A stretch of 59,793 bases of DNA from positions 1-59,793 of the forward strand of contig JAFNAR010000013.1 of assembly GCA_017860255.1 (NCBI GenBank), given 5' to 3'. Position 1 is the stretch's first letter, and the number at the start of each line of letters is the position of its first letter. The notes below the pieces were generated by a model. That model saw nothing but the letters and a program-made list of their open reading frames with translations, searched no databases and had not been told where the DNA came from. This document shows positions 42,741 through 55,800 of the stretch, in pieces. The position numbers were made by a program, and so were the translations under genes. This stretch comes from Bacteroidota bacterium. GTDB lineage: Bacteria > Bacteroidota > Bacteroidia > Bacteroidales > P3.

Positions 42741-44237
42741 ATGATAGTAAATAAGTTAATTAATAAAATAATTAAAACAAGAATACCTCAAATTGAGTAT
42801 TTTATGGAAAATCCAATTGAGGTTCAAGAGAATGTTTTTAACTCTCTTATTCAATCATCGAAAAACACCATTTGGGGGAAGTATTACGATTATCAAACAA
42901 TAAGAAATTGGGAACATTTCAACGGAAGAGTTCCTTTAAATGATTACAATACTTTACTCCCTTTTTTTGAAAGAATACGTAAAGGAGAGGAAAATGTGCT
43001 TTGGAGTGGTGATATTAGGTGGTTTTCAAAGTCTTCTGGAACAACTTCAAACAAAAGCAAATATATTCCTGTTAGTGAAGAGAGTTTGCAAGAGTGTCAC
43101 TATAAGGGAGGAAAGGACATGCTGGCTCTATACATTAACAATCATACTGATAGCAACATATTTTCAGGAGCTTCACTTGCTCTTGGAGGCTCAGAACAAG
43201 AGAACGAGTATAAAAATGATATTTTTATTGGAGATGTTTCAGCAATTTTAATTGACAACCTACCCTATTGGGCTGAGTTTTTCCGTACTCCTAAGAAAGA
43301 AATTGCTCTTATGCCTGAATGGGAAGAGAAATTAAAAAAGATGATTGAAGATGTTTCTTTAAGCAACGTTGTTTCTCTTTCTGGAGTTCCTTCTTGGATG
43401 TTGGTTTTGCTTAAAGGAGTTATAGAACATACAGGAAAAACTTTACAAGAAGTATGGCCTAATTTGGAAGTGTATTTTCATGGAGGAGTGAGCTTTGCTC
43501 CATATATATCTCAATTTAGTGAAATACTGCCTTCAAACATTAATTATATGGAAACATACAATGCTTCTGAAGGTTTCTTTGGGCTTCAAGATAGAACCGA
43601 CATGGACTCTTTGCTCCTTTTGTTAGACTATGGCATTTACTATGAATTTATTCCTTTTGAAGACATAGAAAAAGCTAATCCTAAAATAATAAATCTTTCA
43701 ATGGTTGAAAGAAACAAAAACTATGCTATGGTTATTTCAACTAATGGTGGATTATGGAGATATATGATTGGCGATACAATTATGTTTACTCAAACAAAGC
43801 CCTATCGTTTTAAAATAACAGGAAGAACCAAGAATTACATTAATCTTTGTGGTGAAGAACTAATTGCAGATAATTCCAATAGGGCTTTGGATATAGCTTG
43901 TAAGGCTACTGATGCTATTATGAATGAATATTCTGCAGGACCATATATTGAAGGTGATTTAAGGTATCATGAATGGATTATAGAATTTGAAAAAGAGCCA
44001 AATAATTATGAGAAATTTGAAGAAATATTAGATACTTCTTTACAAGAACTCAATTCTGATTATGAAGCCAAAAGATATAAAAATTTAGTTCTTCAGAAAC
44101 CTAAGATTAATTATCTTCCAAAAGGTTCTTTTTATGTATGGTTAAAAGGAAGAGGAAAATTAGGAGGTCAACATAAAGTTCCAAGACTTTCCAATACAAG
44201 AGAATACATTGACGAATTATTAAAATTAAAAAATTAA
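42741..44237 (+). CDS. GH3-family acyl-adenylate / amido synthetase-like protein
   Basis: The 498-residue cytoplasmic protein carries the GH3 adenylation motifs: WFSKSSGTTSNKSKYIPVSEESL (P-loop-like), YMETYNASEGFFGLQD, WRYMIGDTIMF and FKITGRTKNYINLCGEEL. In plants GH3 enzymes conjugate amino acids to hormone acids; bacterial homologues are widespread in Bacteroidota but their substrates are unknown. It is 8 nt after the LptF/G gene and 6 nt before sufE. Confidence 0.9.
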   Translation: MIVNKLINKIIKTRIPQIEYFMENPIEVQENVFNSLIQSSKNTIWGKYYDYQTIRNWEHFNGRVPLNDYNTLLPFFERIRKGEENVLWSGDIRWFSKSSGTTSNKSKYIPVSEESLQECHYKGGKDMLALYINNHTDSNIFSGASLALGGSEQENEYKNDIFIGDVSAILIDNLPYWAEFFRTPKKEIALMPEWEEKLKKMIEDVSLSNVVSLSGVPSWMLVLLKGVIEHTGKTLQEVWPNLEVYFHGGVSFAPYISQFSEILPSNINYMETYNASEGFFGLQDRTDMDSLLLLLDYGIYYEFIPFEDIEKANPKIINLSMVERNKNYAMVISTNGGLWRYMIGDTIMFTQTKPYRFKITGRTKNYINLCGEELIADNSNRALDIACKATDAIMNEYSAGPYIEGDLRYHEWIIEFEKEPNNYEKFEEILDTSLQELNSDYEAKRYKNLVLQKPKINYLPKGSFYVWLKGRGKLGGQHKVPRLSNTREYIDELLKLKN

Positions 44238-44243
44238 TTTTTT

Positions 44244-44666
44244 ATGACAATAGATGAAATACAAAACAAAATAATAGAGGAGTTTTCAATTTTTGAAGAC
44301 TGGATGGATAAATATAATTACCTTATAGAATTAGGTAGAGAATGCCCAATTATTGATGAGAAAGACAAAACAGAGGCTAACCTTATTAAGGGTTGTCAAT
44401 CGAGAGTATGGGTTAATGCAGAATTGATTGATGGCAAAATGGACATAAAGGCTGATTCTGATGCAGTAATTACTAAAGGAATTATTACTCTATTGTTAAG
44501 GGTATTTAATCATCAAACTCCTAAAGATGTTTATGATTCTGAAGTATTTTTTATTGAAAAAATTGGACTTTCAACTCATCTGTCACCCACAAGAAGTAAT
44601 GGACTTGTAGCAATGGTAAAGCAAATTAAACTCTACGCTTTAGCTTTTATGAGTGTAAATAAATAG
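44244..44666 (+). CDS. sufE: SufE-family cysteine desulfuration protein
   Basis: The 140-residue protein has the SufE core: MDKYNYLIELGRECPIIDEKDKTEANLIKGCQSRVWVNAELIDGKMDIKADSDAVITKGIITLLLRVFN. The Cys in KGCQSRVW is the persulfide acceptor. It takes sulfur from SufS during iron-sulfur cluster assembly. The rest of the suf genes are not in the window. Confidence 0.93.
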   Translation: MTIDEIQNKIIEEFSIFEDWMDKYNYLIELGRECPIIDEKDKTEANLIKGCQSRVWVNAELIDGKMDIKADSDAVITKGIITLLLRVFNHQTPKDVYDSEVFFIEKIGLSTHLSPTRSNGLVAMVKQIKLYALAFMSVNK

Positions 44667-44700
44667 GAAGTTTTTATTAATCTTCAACCAAGCATTCTAA

Positions 44701-45810
44701 ATGTTATTTAAATCAAGAAAACCTAAAGAAATAAACTACTCTTCTGTTAATTCAGAAGTATGGAAAAAACTTAAGAGGAACAAAATGTCTATGTTAAGTT
44801 TGTTTATTATTGGTTTTTTTGTTCTTATTGCAGTTCTGGGTTATACAATAACTCCAGATCAAACTCCTTTTGCTAATCAACAATATTTAGAAATTGCTGC
44901 AAAAAAACCTTTTTTTAAAGTAGATTTTCTTAGAATATACGACAATAAAAACGCTCCCAAAAGAAACTTTTTTAAACATTTAGCCTTCGGTTCTAAAAAC
45001 CCTTATAGCTCCACTCCTATTTACAAACATTGGGAGAAAGGAGATACATTATATTGCGAAACCTACACTGGAGAAGCCAATAATAATGGAGAAATAATTG
45101 CGATAAATAAAAATACTACTGAATTTAAAATCAAGCAAAAGACTTTTTTTCTTGGGACAGATAGATATGGTAGAGATATGCTTTCTCAACTTATGATTGG
45201 GTCAAGAGTTAGTCTATCTGTTGGCATTATTTCCATCATTATCTCTTTGCTTATTGGAGTTACTCTTGGAGCTATTGCAGCCTATTATGGCAAATGGGTT
45301 GACAATTTGATTATGTGGTTAATAAATGTTGTTTGGTCAATACCTACAATATTGCTTGTTATTGCAATTACCTTTGCTTTAGGTAAAGGATTTTGGCAGG
45401 TTTTTGTTGCAGTAGGACTAACAATGTGGGTTGATGTTGCAAGAGTGGTTAGAGGGCAAATTCTTTCACTTAAGGAGAAAGAGTTTGTTGAAGCTGGAAG
45501 AGCTTTAGGTTTTAAAGATTCAAGAATTATTATTAAACATATACTTCCCAATGTTGTTGGAGCAACAACAGTTATTACTGCATCAAATTTTGCAACAGCT
45601 ATTTTGCAAGAAGCAGGTCTTAGCTTTTTGGGTATAGGCGTTCAACCTCCAATGCCTTCATGGGGTACAATGATTAAAGAAAACTATGGATATATAATTC
45701 TTGATGCACCCTATATGGCAATTATTCCAGGACTTGCAATCATGATTTTGGTTTTAGCTTTTATTCTTCTTGGCTCTGGTTTGAGAGAAGCAATGGATGT
45801 AAAAACATAA
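44701..45810 (+). CDS. DppC/OppC-like ABC transporter permease
   Basis: The 369-residue protein has an N-terminal helix (MLSLFIIGFFVLIAVLGYTI), a soluble insert of about 100 residues (PDQTPFANQQYLEIAAKKPFFKV... to about 145), then the BPD_transp_1 core with GTDRYGRDMLSQLMIGSRVSLSVG, five helices and EAGRALGFKDSRIIIKHILPN, the EAA motif that contacts the ATPase. It forms a peptide/nickel importer or related pore with a DppB partner, which is not nearby. It ends the tgt operon (34 nt gap). Confidence 0.9.
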   Translation: MLFKSRKPKEINYSSVNSEVWKKLKRNKMSMLSLFIIGFFVLIAVLGYTITPDQTPFANQQYLEIAAKKPFFKVDFLRIYDNKNAPKRNFFKHLAFGSKNPYSSTPIYKHWEKGDTLYCETYTGEANNNGEIIAINKNTTEFKIKQKTFFLGTDRYGRDMLSQLMIGSRVSLSVGIISIIISLLIGVTLGAIAAYYGKWVDNLIMWLINVVWSIPTILLVIAITFALGKGFWQVFVAVGLTMWVDVARVVRGQILSLKEKEFVEAGRALGFKDSRIIIKHILPNVVGATTVITASNFATAILQEAGLSFLGIGVQPPMPSWGTMIKENYGYIILDAPYMAIIPGLAIMILVLAFILLGSGLREAMDVKT

Positions 45811-45866
45811 TAAATTTCTTCCCAAAACATTTAAAATTACAACTTCTTTTTAAAACAAAATAAAAC

Positions 45867-45950
45867 AAGGATATATTCTTTTGTAATAAGGTTATATTTT
45901 GATAAAGTAAGGATATAAATTATTAAAACAAGGATATAATTCCAGAAAGA
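45867..45950 (+). repeat. 21-bp-phased repeat array (locus D)
   Basis: AAGG begins at 45867, 45888, 45909 and 45930, exactly 21 bp apart, each followed by A/T-rich text starting RTATA. The intervening letters vary, and there are stops in all frames, so this is not coding. It lies between the convergent DppC-like and 46129 genes, just before a terminator. The inverted terminal motif of the other loci is not visible here. The remainder of 45811-46128 shows no gene. Confidence 0.7.
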
Positions 45951-45968
45951 TGCACATCTTTCATATAA

Positions 45969-46012
45969 AAAGATGCACATCTTTTGGGTGTAAAGACGTG
46001 CATCTTTTATTT
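45969..46012. terminator. Strong terminator hairpin
   Basis: AAAGATGCAC (45969-45978) pairs with GTGCATCTTT (45998-46007), and inside it TCTTT pairs with AAAGA around TGGGTGT. T-rich and A-rich flanks suit termination in both directions. A third, partial copy of AGATGCACATCTTT lies just upstream (about 45948). Confidence 0.85.
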
Positions 46013-46128
46013 TAAGAAATCTATCTTGCGATAGGACTTATTATAGATAAATATTTTCTTTAATGATTTATATTGCAAATATAACACTTTTTTCTGACAA
46101 TTGGGTATTCTAAAGAAATTAAATTTTA

Positions 46129-46566
46129 TTATCTGTTTGCGTTACCTAATTTCAAAAGGAACATCATTTGGTTGTAGATTGTAACCATGCCTTTTTCATC
46201 TTTTGCAGGTAAATATGTTTTTGAAAAATCAGCATAATATGTTTCGTCGCTACTTAATTTACCTCTTTCATTAATGCAATCTATTCCATCAATACAATTG
46301 ATAAATACTCTATACCCCCTACTTGAAACATCCTTACTAACAGTTATTTTCGTTAGATCAATTGTTAGTATTGTTTCTGAATCACTTTTATTATCTGTCC
46401 AAACATAGGTTAAAATTCCATTTGAATTTACAGAAAATTTAGTGTAAACTCCTTCCTTTATTTCCGATTCAATAATCTGACAGCTTTCTTCTGGAGATTG
46501 AGCATAAAGATTTGTGCTTAATGCTGAAATTATGATTAATACAAATGAAAGGATTAACTTTTTCAT
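46129..46566 (-). CDS. Small exported protein, unknown
   Basis: A 145-residue protein with a signal peptide (MKKLILSFVLIIISALSTNLYAQ). The mature part has IIESEIKEGVYTKFSVNSNGILTYVWTD and ITVSKDVSSRGYRVFINCIDGIDCINERGKLS, probably a beta-rich domain with one disulfide pair (CIDGIDC). No family is recognised. A -7 box (CAAATTTA, 46614-46621) lies about 50 nt upstream. Confidence 0.65.
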   Translation of the reverse strand: MKKLILSFVLIIISALSTNLYAQSPEESCQIIESEIKEGVYTKFSVNSNGILTYVWTDNKSDSETILTIDLTKITVSKDVSSRGYRVFINCIDGIDCINERGKLSSDETYYADFSKTYLPAKDEKGMVTIYNQMMFLLKLGNANR

Positions 46567-46613
46567 ACCTTTATTATTTTAATAATTTGTTAGTTATGGC
46601 TGTTTTAACTTTG

Positions 46614-46621
46614 CAAATTTA
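46614..46621 (-). promoter_or_regulatory. -7 element of the 145-residue protein gene
   Basis: TAAATTTG on the minus strand, an exact TAnnTTTG match about 50 nt before the start at 46566. Confidence 0.45.
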
Positions 46622-46672
46622 ATATTTTTTTCTCAAGTTGTTTACTTTTTGTTTTTTTTAGTTGTTATAATG

Positions 46673-46705
46673 TTTGGAACGTATTCCATAAATAATGTAT
46701 ATTTG
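46673..46705 (+). promoter_or_regulatory. Promoter of the giant adhesin gene
   Basis: TTTG (46673-46676), 21 nt, TATATTTG (46698-46705): a full Bacteroidota promoter. The leader to the start at 46805 is about 90 nt. Confidence 0.7.
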
Positions 46706-46804
46706 TAGGTTACAAAAAATTTGATTTTCACATACAATTATACATTAATTGTATGAATATGTTATAGATACGGAAAAATATTAATTATATAAAAGATAAT
46801 TCTT

Positions 46805-49800
46805 ATGAAAAAAGTAGTTTTACTTTGGTTAAGTATTTTATTATGGGGAATTGCTGCTATAGCTCAACCTTCATTAATTACTTATGCAGATTTTGAAAGT
46901 GGGGTTCCTACTGGCTGGAATACTAACAATTCTACAAATGTTACTGTAAACTCAGCCCTTAAAAACAGTGGAGCTCGAAGCATCAGGCTTAAAAATTCTA
47001 CAAGTGGAGATGTTTGGTTAGAAACTCCAACACTTACCAGAAATACTGGTTGTAAAGTTAGGATTGAGTTTGATCATATTCCAATGCTTCAAAACCCTGA
47101 AGGTCAAGGTGAATTTCAAATTTCCATTAATAACGGTCAAACATGGATGCCTATAACCTTTACTGGAGGTATTACTTCTCCAACTGGATATGATCCTACT
47201 TATGGAGGAGGAATTCCTAGTTGGGGAGGTAGTTTTTTTAAAACAAATTACTGGGGCGGAAATACTAATATTTTAGAAGAGAACTTAGATAGCACATATT
47301 GGAGACATGAAGTATTTTACCTTAACTCAATAATAGGAGAAGCGACTACATTCAAATTAAGATTTAAAATTGGTCAAGCATCACTTGCAAATACTTTTTC
47401 AGGATGGTATATTGATGATTTTAGAGTATATCAAGGCTCTGCTGCGGGAAATAATGTTAGAATCCCTCAATTACAAAGCGGAAATATTCTTGCTCCAAGA
47501 GTTTATAACTATCCTAATTGTACAGATGTAAGGATTGATGCTATTATTGGTTTCCTTCAATCTTCAGCTCCAACAGTTGCTGACTCTATTTATGTTGAAT
47601 ATAAATTTGGTAATAATTCAACAATCAGCAAATCTACTCTTAGAGATACAAACGGACATTATATTGGATATATACCTTTTAATGGATTTGATTCCATAAC
47701 ATATTGGAGAATTGTAGCAAATGACGTAAAATACAACAAAACAACATATCCATATTCATTTAACAAATGGAATTCTTTTAAAAGTATTAGAAGCGAAGAC
47801 ACTTCCATGACTCTTCAAACTACAGGTATTTCCAATCAGGAAATAATGATAAAAACTAACTCTGCAAGAAGTATGTATCAATTTAGATATAAAGCTTCTG
47901 AGCTAAGAAATAAAGGCTTTAAAGCAGGAAAATTATTTAAATTAGGATATAAAGTCACTAATGCATCTGGACCTTTCTATATGACAGACTTTAGTGTATA
48001 TATAACAAATTTAAATCCTTCAACTGTTCTTTCTGGAATCAATCCTTATGCTGGGAATTTCCAGCAAGTAATGGGGCCAGATTTAATGTCTGCACCTCCA
48101 ATTGGAGAACAGGAGTTGGTATTTGATAATTATTTTATATGGGATGGTGAAAGTGATATTTTAATAAAAACCTGTTGGGATAATGGAGTTAATAACACAA
48201 CAGGAGGAACAACAAAAATAGAAAGTATTGTTGCTCCAGCAGGAAATTTATCAGGACAGATGTACAGCACTGTTGGTTTTGCAGGAGCATGTAATGCACC
48301 TTTCAATACTTCTGATGGACAAATTGGGTTTAGACCTAATTTTAAGTTTATATTCAAGAAGGATTGTACATTAAATTATGATGCTGGAGTTAACGACACA
48401 TTAGTTAGTCCATCAAGCATGGTGGTTAATGCCAACACCAATGTTCCTATTACAATCAAAATAAACAATTATGGCTCTGACACTCTTAATGCTGTAAGAA
48501 TTTACACACAAATAGATGACAACGCTTCTCTATTTGCAGGAACTTGGAATGGTATGCTACCTCCAGATACAACTAGTCGTCCATATAGTTCAATTAACTA
48601 TACACTGCCTTCAGGTTTAACATTTACTCCTGGATATCGTCATGTAAAAATATGGACAGATTCAATTATTAATCAAATAGATTGGGAACCTACAAATGAT
48701 ACTGCTATATACCAAAGTGGATATTTCGGAATAGTATCATGTAACGGACCTCTTAATGGAGTATATGCGATTGGAAACGTTACAGGGATTACTACTGATA
48801 GAACATTTGGAAATTTCAAAGAAGCATTTGCAATGCTAAAAGGTTGTGGAATATCAGGACCAGTAACATTTAAAGTTTTAAATCTACCTGTAGGGACATT
48901 CTATACAGACACATTAGTATTTCCAATTAACATTGTCGGTGCTTCAATTACAAATTATATAAAGTTCACCAGTGCCTCTCCAGCACAGTATGTAAATTTG
49001 AAACCTATACGTACAACAAATAAGAGTTACGATTTTGCTGGTGCTAAATATCTAAAATTTGAGAAATTTAATTTTTATTCTGCAGATAGTTTTGCTGTTG
49101 TAAATGACACATTAATACCAGGGACAGCAAATATTATAGAAATGAATAATCAATCATCAAACATTGAGTTTAAAGATTGTGGTTTTATGAGAAATCCAAA
49201 CTCTAATAATGTTGACCCATATTATTTTGTTAATATTGGAGCTGCAAAATATATAACTATCGATAGTTGTAGAATTAACGGGAAAGCTGTTTTTAACCAT
49301 ATTATTATTCAAGGAAATTCTCCAACAAGTTTAACTGAAGGAATTACCATAAAAAAATCTACATTTACCAATTTCAGCAATGAATCAATATCTATAAATT
49401 ATTCTAAAGATGTTGTTATTGAAAAAAATGAATTTATAAATAATTTAACTACATCTTCCAATACTAACTATAATATTATGATTTCTTCTTCTAAGAACTT
49501 CTCTATAAGCAAGAATAAATTTTTAATAAATAATGTAAGTGCAATTGGTGTTAACCTTGCTCTTGCTTCCACTACACCTTCAGTAATAGCTAATAATAAA
49601 ATTAGCATTCATAACAATAATACATCTCCTTCAACATCAAATATTTTTGGTATTAATTTTATGTCAGGTAATGATGTTAAAATTGCATATAATAATATTT
49701 ATGCTCGTGATTTAAATTCTGATGGACTACTTTCTTTTGGTATGGCAATTGGAAATGGTTCTACAAACCAACCTCTAACAAATATATCTATCAAAAATAA

Positions 49801-52800
49801 TATTGTTGTTAGCGATGGTTATGGAGTAGGTGTACATGCTAAAACAACAACTCAATCAATTATCAGTTTTAGCAATAATATTTATTACAAATTAAATACT
49901 TTGATATCTCCTTCAAGTACAATTTTATGGAGATATAATACTACAAATTGTTCTACTCTTGATGAATGGAATGCTGCTTTAGGAGGCAGTGGCGATTTAG
50001 CAAGTACAATTTATGGACCACTATTCCCTTCATTTGATAATCTTTCAACAACTAACACTTATGTTTGTTATAAAGGAACTCCTATTTCAGAAGTATTAGA
50101 CGACAATAATTATAGAGCACGTAATACAACTCAACCTTGTATTGGAGCAGACGAGTTTAGTCCTCCACCAAGTAATATATATGTAATGAAAGCATGGATT
50201 GACAGAGGAGATGTATTAGTTGCTTCAGATGGAAATACAATTTATTCTGCTTGTGGATTAGAAAATGAATATATTAACATTCAATTTAAGAATATTAGTA
50301 ATAATACAATATTAGCGAATAACCTTAAATTTTGGTATAAGATAGATAATCTCACTATTCCTAACATTCAAAAAGATACTATCCATTACCTTGTTATTCC
50401 TGATTCTGTATACACTTATAGATTTAGAAATCCATATAACTTTGGAGTAACAACTGCAGATAGAGAGTTTAAAGTTACAGCATTTTCTGTTTTAGCAGCA
50501 GACACAATTAGAACTAATGATACTGCTGTCTTTTATGTAAATTCAAGAATTCAGCTAACTGCATTACCTGCACAAAATCTTCCAATTAATTATGGAGATT
50601 CTGCTCTTTTATCAATTACATCTAATGATTCTATATACTGGTTCTTAAGAAATACTGATGAAATTCCTGTCTTAAAAACTCACACATACCAAACTAATAG
50701 ATTATATAATGATACAACATTCTATTTCTCAAGAAAAGAAGAAATACCTATGCTTAAGATTTCAGAAATTCAAATTTCAAAAGCAGCAAATGCAATAGGT
50801 CAAACTGCAAACCTTCCAGCTTGGGTTACTGCTAACTGTGCAATAGAATTATCTAACTATGGTAATGGAGCAATTAATCTTAATGGGCATCAGTTATCAT
50901 TTGTTTCGGGAAATAGTGTTGCTTTAGCTGCAACTATGACAAAAACTGTAACATTTGGTGATTATTTAATATATCCTAACACATCTGTTGTTTTACAATT
51001 TGCAAATGCCCCAATAGGAACAACTCCTGATTCTTTAAAAACATTATATATTGGTTCTATTAGTTTTACTGCAGCTCAAAAAGCTGGATTCTTAATTAAA
51101 GATGCAACAGGAACAATTATTGATGCTGTAACATATAATGGTGCTACATTCAACACAGCAACTAATGTTCCAACATCAGTATGGACTGGACCTGGTAAAA
51201 TGATACCGAATAATACTGCTGGTTTAATTAGAACAAATAGAAGTGCAGTCGATTCAAATGGTTGGACTCCTTCAATAAGCACAACTCCATTGACAATTTC
51301 AACATTAGATACTGCGCAAATATGGAAAAGAGATAATGGTTGTTTCGGATTTAAGGCTCCATATAATATTACTGTTAGTGGTATTCCTACAATTGACCCT
51401 GGTGTTGCTTCTATTAAATTAGTTGGAGTTAATAGAACGTCTGTATGTACTCTAACAGATGAACAAGTTGAAGTAGAAATTACAAATACAGGGGTAAGTC
51501 CTTGTACCTCTACTCCATTATTATTAAAAGTTTATGATGGAACAACTTTAGTTAATACTGTATATGACACTTGTAATGTTACTGTAGCTCCTAATGATAC
51601 AATAACTTATATTATACCTCAAACAATTAATTTAGCTTCTAATACATCTGATAAAACATTTAATTTAGTTTGTCATTCTAATCATAGTGCAGATGTAATT
51701 CATTTGAATGATACAGCAAGAATGCAAATTACTTCATTAAAAACTCCTTACTCTCCAATTGCATCTACTGTCAATATTCCTTATGCAACAACTGCAACTC
51801 TAACAGCTACTGGAGTTAATCCAACTGATGTTTTGATATGGTATAATTCAAATTTCACAAATCATGAATTAGACAGAATTACATATACTACTCCAATATT
51901 ATATGAAAATGATACTTTCTATGTAGGTTCAATGCTTTTAGAATATGACACAATTCAACTTGGAGATTCAAATATTGCAAATGCATTAACTGCCTACCCT
52001 TCTCCATTTAATGGAAATGTTAAAAACGTTAAAGAACAATATTTATACAAAGCTTCTGAGTTAAGCAATTTAGGTTTAACTGAAGGTAATATAAATAGTA
52101 TAATGTTCGATATCTTAAGTGCTTCTGGAGTTGCTACATTAACAGACTACTCCATAAAGATTGGCACTACTAACGAAGAATCTTTAACTACATGGATAAC
52201 AGGATTAACAGAAGTATTTAATGATACGGTTCAAATTACAAATTCAAGTGCAAATTATGGATGGAGAAACCTTCAATTCGCTGATCCATTTTATTATGAC
52301 GGAACATCAAATTTGATTATTGAAATTTGTTTTTCAAGACAAGAATCTGACGCCAGAAAAGTAAGTACTAAATATTCAGCAACTTCATTTAATTCAGTAT
52401 TATCTTATAGACATGCATCAACAAACGCATGTATTTGGACTGGTTCTCCAACTCAACCCAGTCGATTAAGACCAAATACTCGTTTTAACGTTGATAAGTT
52501 TGGATGCTCAAGTGTTAGAACTCCTGTTGCAGTAAATGTTGCTCCAGCTCCAGACTGTGAAGCAGGATTGACTCAAATTGTAAATCCTTCAACATCTATT
52601 GTAATGTCAGGTATTTCTATTCCTATAGATGTTAAATTGAAAAACTATGGTTCTGCAGCTTTAACATCAACTCCTATTCATTGGAAAATAAATGATGTTG
52701 AACAAACTCCTTATACTTGGACTGGTAATTTAGCCCCACGAGACACTCAAACTGTAAATATTGGAAACCATACTTTCATATCTGGAATAAACACAATTCA

Positions 52801-55800
52801 AGCTTGGACTAATCTTGCTTGTGATTCTATTTACTCAAATGATACTGTAGAATTTGAATTTTCTGCATGTATTGGAAACAGCACCGACACATCTCACTTC
52901 ACAATAGGTACTGGAGGTAATTATACAACAATCAATGATGCAGTAAGTGCATTGATTAGTTCTGGAATTTGTGGACATGTTGTTTTTGACATAAACCCTA
53001 AAGTTGATGGATACAACGAACAAATCACAATTCCATTAATCGCAGGAACAGAAAATGGTAATACTATAACCTTTAGAGGGAATGCACCTGATAGTAATGA
53101 TGTATTTATAACTTACAATGCAGGAACAAACACTGATAAATATGTTTTAAAATTGGATGGAACTTCTAACGTTAGATTTGAAAATCTTAGATTTAATAAT
53201 TTTGACACAATTTATACATCTGTTGTAGAAATTGCAAACAATTCTTCAAATATTAACTTTAATGGAGTTGTCATTTCATCTTCTCCAAGAATTAAGACAA
53301 ATAATGAAGTGACTAATCTTATAAATATTACAGGAATAAACAATGACCTTTCATTTAATAATATGTTGTTCAATGGAGGAGCAGTTGGTTTATCTTCTGA
53401 CCTTCCTGATTCAAACTCAAGCAAGCTAAGTATAACAAATTCATTCTTTAAAGCATTTGCTTATAAAGGTATAGATGTAAAAGGTATAAAAGAACTTTAT
53501 ATTACTCAAAATAAATTTAGAGAATATGCTAATGCTAACATTTCATCAGCAATTGCAATTTCTAATATATCAAATATTTTAGAGATTCTAAAGAATGATG
53601 TATATCTTGAGGGAGGAACTGCTGTAAGAATAGGTTTTGATATTAAAAAGGTTGATGTATCTGTTCTTTCTCCTGCCTTAATAGCTAATAATTCAATCTC
53701 TCTAAGTGGAATATACGCAACCACAGCTTTAAATTATGTTGGTTTAAATATGGACTCTGTTTCAAATACTAATATATACTACAACACAATTAAGGTAAGA
53801 GCAAGTAATAATAGTGGAAATTCTAAGAGTTTAAATATTGGGACAAACTGTTCAAGAATTAAAGTTCTAAATAATAATCTTGATAACTCAGGAAAAGGAT
53901 TTGCATACTATGTAACTAATCCTTCAACTCAAGTTATGGCTTCAAATAACAATAATTATATTTCAAATGGTCTAAACCCAATTTATTGGTCAGGAAACAA
54001 GCAAACAGTTACTGCACTACAAACTGCAAACTCACAAGATGCAATGTCTATTTCTGCATATAATCCGTTTGAATCAGATTCTGTACTTAATATTATATAT
54101 CCTTCAGAAGTAGTTCGTGCTGCTGAACCATTGGATGGATTAGTTGAAGATATTTTAGGTAATTTTAGACCTATGTCTCCAAGACCTACAATTGGAGCTT
54201 ATGAGTTCCTATTCTCCAATGTTGACTTTGGTCCAACAAGCATTCTTGCTCCTGACTCTATTACAAGTTATTTAGAAAATGATCCTATGACAGTTTCTGT
54301 AAGAGTTAAAAACTTTGGTTTATATGGAATTGATAGCTTAAGAATAACTGCTGTACTTAAATATAATGCAGACACTACAAATATAATTCAAAGCATATCA
54401 GAATCATTTGTTCAAAACATTTCATCATTGACTTCAGTAGACTTCACACTTACAAATAAATTATACCCTCCGCTTCATTTTAGAAGCGTAAATAATAAAT
54501 TACATTTATGTATTTATACAACAGTTTATGGTGATACAATTCGAATAAATGACACTATTCATTCCAATATAATTATTATACCTGCATATAACATGCAAGC
54601 ACTCAACACTGTTCCTATAACTGATAGATGTAAATTATTCCACACTCCTGTTCAGATAACAATTAAGAACGTTGGAGAGAAACCTATTGGATTAAATGAC
54701 TCATTGTGGATGAGCTACCAAGTTGAAGGTAGACCTGACATTTATGCAAGGGAATTATTATTGATTTCTACTGCCACTCCTTATAATGACGGAACAACTA
54801 ATTGGGATGCAATACAGAAGAGTCAACAACTTGTTTATACATTTAATACATTAGCTAATTTCTATCCGCTTGGACTTACTGACACAACTTGGAGATTAAG
54901 AACAATAGTTTCTTTAAACAAAGATAATGTTAAGGTAAACGATACTTCTGCATATATTACAGTTAACTCACGTGTTTCTCCCCCTCAACCAATAACTCAC
55001 GACACTGCAATCCACTATGGAACATGGGCTGAACCTTGGGCTTCTCAAATAAACTCTCTTCCAATTAAATGGTATGCTGATTCAACCTCAACTCCTTTCT
55101 ATTCTCCAACTGCTTATGCTCAATCAATGAAATACAGAACTTCACAACTCTTCACAGACTCAACATTCTATTTGAGAGTTAATTTAAGTGGTTCTTTCCC
55201 TTGCGAAAGCTACTATACTCCAATAAGGGTAACTCTATTAGATCGTTCGGATATTGATGGCGCAGCAATTGGATTAGAAGGACAAGGACCTGTTGAACCA
55301 CCTCTTGATGGTTGGGTTTATATGACTGCTGCAGACACCATTAAAGTCAAGGTTTCTAATTATGGAACTATGCCAATGCAAAACTTTGACATTACATATA
55401 GTATTCAAAAAACAACTCCTGCTAATTCTCCTATAATAAATGTAACTGAACGTTGCACTCAAGCAGTTGCTCCAGATGGACATTTGATTTATAAGTTTGA
55501 CTCTTTAGCTGACTTTAGTGCTATAACAAATTATAAAATACGTGCATGGGTTGATGTTCCTAATGACTCAATTGCTGTTAATGATACTTCTTCAATATGG
55601 TTAGTAAAAGCTAAAAATGGTAATACTATTTATCCTAATTCTGTTGCACAAAATGCAAACTCATTAGATATCACAAGAGTACAAATGGGAAACATGGATA
55701 ATGCATCTAATAACTCTGGTATAGCTTATACCGACTATACTAACACAATTACTCCAGTAACATTATTTAAAGGAATTTATGACTCAATATACATTAGTTG

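Noticed and set aside
45948..46007. Triplicated AGATGCACATCTTT as a separate repeat array
   Set aside because: Two of the three copies are the arms of the terminator hairpin; the third is probably a partial duplicate of an arm.
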